Assembly: GCA_015494725.1 (NCBI GenBank)
Contig: WGAR01000109.1
Coordinates: forward strand, 1-14,964
Length of the DNA: 14,964 nucleotides
Direction: 5' to 3'
Source: Thermodesulfobacteriaceae bacterium
Lineage (GTDB): Bacteria; Desulfobacterota; Thermodesulfobacteria; Thermodesulfobacteriales; Thermodesulfobacteriaceae
This document shows positions 14,007-14,964 of this stretch, one piece after another. The position numbers and the translations under genes were made by a program. Position 1 is the first letter of the stretch; every line of letters begins with the position of its first letter. The notes beneath the pieces are model-generated. The model searched no databases. It saw nothing but the letters and a program-made list of their open reading frames with translations, and was not told the origin of the DNA.

Positions 14007-14675
14007 CTAACGATCTTCCCCCCGGAGGAGGACTTCGATCTCTCCCCAGGGAAGATTCTGGATGAGAATGCATACCTGACGAAAAGAAAGGTCCAGCAAA
14101 GCCAGAAAAAGAGCGGCGATCTCCAGTTTCTCGGTAAGATGGGCCGAAAGCTCGGTAAAGGAGGTCTTTCTTTTCCGGGCTAATTCCTCCAGGACCTGAC
14201 GACGCATCTTCTGAAAAAGGGGTTTGAGCCGGGTGAGTTCCAGAGGAGGTGGAGATTCTCTCTCCAGCACCCGGGCCAGGGCGAGAAGCAGTTGTTCCAG
14301 AGTTCCCTGGAGTTCGGCCGGAGGGGGATCCTCGCCCGGAGAACAAAAAACGTCCCATCCCAGTTTCTCCCGCCCCTCCAGAACCCTTCCCCATCCCGAA
14401 AGAGGTTCTTCCTTTTTTTCCAGCGGAGGGGTACCTTCCTCCTCCTTCGCTTCGGATTCCACGGGAAGAAGAGAACGGCTTTTAAGATAGAGAAGATAGG
14501 AGGTGAGATGGAGGAATTCCGAGGCCCGGTCCAGCCCCTGGGACAAAAACTGATCCAGCCGGGCCAGATAGGAGCGGGTCAGAAGAGACAGGTCCAGCTC
14601 CAGGACCTCCAGAGGGCGAGCCTTTACCCTTTCCAGCAGATTTCGATCCAGTTCCAGGGGTTCCAAAGGAGGCAT
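14007..14675 (-). CDS. scpA: segregation and condensation protein A (kleisin)
   Basis: 222-aa kleisin that bridges the SMC dimer and works with ScpB in chromosome condensation and segregation. The segment RASEFLHLTSYLLYLKSRSLLP (about residues 50-71) matches the family's ASEFLVMAATLLEIKSRMLLP region. The C-terminal winged helix is recognisable (KTSFTELSAHLTEKLEIAALFLALLDL, then a QNLPWGEIEVLL end). The linker is acidic and Pro-rich. The N-terminus is short: the usual FEGPLDLLLHLI motif is only faintly echoed in LEPLELDRNLLERV, and an in-frame TAG at 14682-14684 prevents extension. The start has only a weak Shine-Dalgarno and sits two bases from the 14-bp palindrome. No scpB is in the window. 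Confidence 0.85.
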   Translation of the reverse strand: MPPLEPLELDRNLLERVKARPLEVLELDLSLLTRSYLARLDQFLSQGLDRASEFLHLTSYLLYLKSRSLLPVESEAKEEEGTPPLEKKEEPLSGWGRVLEGREKLGWDVFCSPGEDPPPAELQGTLEQLLLALARVLERESPPPLELTRLKPLFQKMRRQVLEELARKRKTSFTELSAHLTEKLEIAALFLALLDLSFRQVCILIQNLPWGEIEVLLRGEDR

Positions 14676-14676
14676 C

Positions 14677-14690
14677 TTGACCTAGGTCAA
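14677..14690. promoter_or_regulatory. FNR/CRP-superfamily type palindromic operator
   Basis: TTGACCTAGGTCAA is a perfect 14-bp inverted repeat with TTGAC/GTCAA half sites four bases apart, the layout of FNR-like operators (TTGAT-N4-ATCAA). It lies between divergent scpA and the multiheme cytochrome gene. A weak -10 (TATGTT at 14709-14714, or overlapping TTAAAG) without a good -35 puts the palindrome centre about 37-42 bp upstream of the likely cytochrome transcript start, the position used by activators. It also abuts the scpA start codon. Confidence 0.65.
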
Positions 14691-14753
14691 ATCGTACTTA
14701 CTGGGTCTTATGTTAAAGCAAGGGGAGAAAATCTGTAAAGGAGGGGGATGGGT

Positions 14754-14964
14754 ATGAGAAAAGGTCTTTTAAAATGGGGTTTAGTTTTAGTGGCTCTGGT
14801 TCTCTGGCCCCTGGGGGCCCAGGCCAGGCCCTCCAAGTGTGAGGAATGTCACCTCAAGGTTACTCCCGGAATCGTAAAGGATTTCCACCGCTCCAAGATG
14901 TCCAAGGTGCTGGCCTGTTACAGCTGTCACGGCAAGGACCACATGAGCGCGGACGACGTGGAGA
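14754..14964 (+). CDS. secreted multiheme cytochrome c, HAO-type octaheme-like, 3'-truncated by window edge
   Basis: Seventy codons are visible. A signal peptide (MRKGLLKWGLVLVALVLWPL, cleavage probably after AQA) is followed by two heme-binding motifs, CEECH and CYSCH, separated by LKVTPGIVKDFHRSKMSKV. This opening (KCEECH-KVTPGIV-D-SKM-CHG-DH) resembles, from memory, hydroxylamine-oxidoreductase-like octaheme cytochromes of anaerobes, which can act in nitrite or hydroxylamine reduction. Without the rest of the gene the number of hemes and the catalytic crosslink Tyr cannot be judged. AAAGGAGGGG (14737-14746) gives ideal spacing to ATG 14754; ATG 14748, two codons earlier, is also in frame. 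The gene is probably under the FNR-type palindrome upstream. Confidence 0.75.
   Translation, partial: MRKGLLKWGLVLVALVLWPLGAQARPSKCEECHLKVTPGIVKDFHRSKMSKVLACYSCHGKDHMSADDVE

Noticed and set aside
1..14964. Mobile elements, CRISPR arrays, tRNA or rRNA genes
   Set aside because: No direct-repeat arrays, terminal inverted repeats with transposase frames, or cloverleaf/CCA-like sequences were recognised by eye on either strand.

Overview
The window looks like chromosome of an anaerobic, chemolithotrophic or sulfate/sulfur-metabolising bacterium, most plausibly a thermophilic Thermodesulfobacteria- or deltaproteobacteria-like lineage. The reasons are a class III tetraheme cytochrome c3, a second multiheme c-type cytochrome of hydroxylamine-oxidoreductase type, a MerR regulator with a Cys-rich tail, and a complex I operon without its NADH-oxidising module. 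The taxonomic guess is inference; no rRNA or other decisive marker is present. The DNA is densely coding and fairly GC-rich. No tRNA, rRNA, CRISPR array, transposase or integrase was seen, and no gene-free stretch exceeds 300 bases.

Left part, + strand (1-3037): the 3' part of an alanine racemase gene (alr) runs with overlapping ends into tatB and tatC, giving an alr-tatB-tatC unit. Next comes a tetraheme cytochrome c3 gene with its own good sigma70-type promoter and a clear intrinsic terminator, then a MerR-family regulator with a Cys-rich C-terminal domain. The regulator converges on secG.

Central part, - strand (3058-13900, read right to left): a single tightly packed operon encodes a four-cluster [4Fe-4S] ferredoxin-like protein followed by nuoA-B-C-D-H-I-J-K-L-M-N, with secG behind it. 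All 11 core subunits of the membrane arm and the Q/N2 connecting module are there. Proton-channel Lys/Glu residues and Fe-S ligands are intact. nuoE, nuoF and nuoG are absent. The enzyme is therefore an 11-subunit complex I whose electron donor is unlikely to be NADH through the usual module; the ferredoxin-like protein at the head of the operon is the obvious candidate for electron input. The operon promoter (TTGACT, 17 bp, TTTATA) places transcription start at or next to the first ATG, no Shine-Dalgarno sequence is visible, and a perfect 14-bp palindrome covers the -10 region.

Right part (14007-14964): a divergent scpA (- strand) and the start of a secreted multiheme cytochrome resembling HAO-type octaheme cytochromes (+ strand). 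Between them lies a perfect 14-bp palindrome, TTGACCTAGGTCAA, of FNR/CRP-superfamily type, suitably placed to activate the cytochrome gene. It suggests redox- or nitrosative-stress-responsive control of nitrogen-oxide metabolism. Together the region holds energy-conserving electron transport (cytochromes, complex I) and protein export (Tat, SecG) functions.
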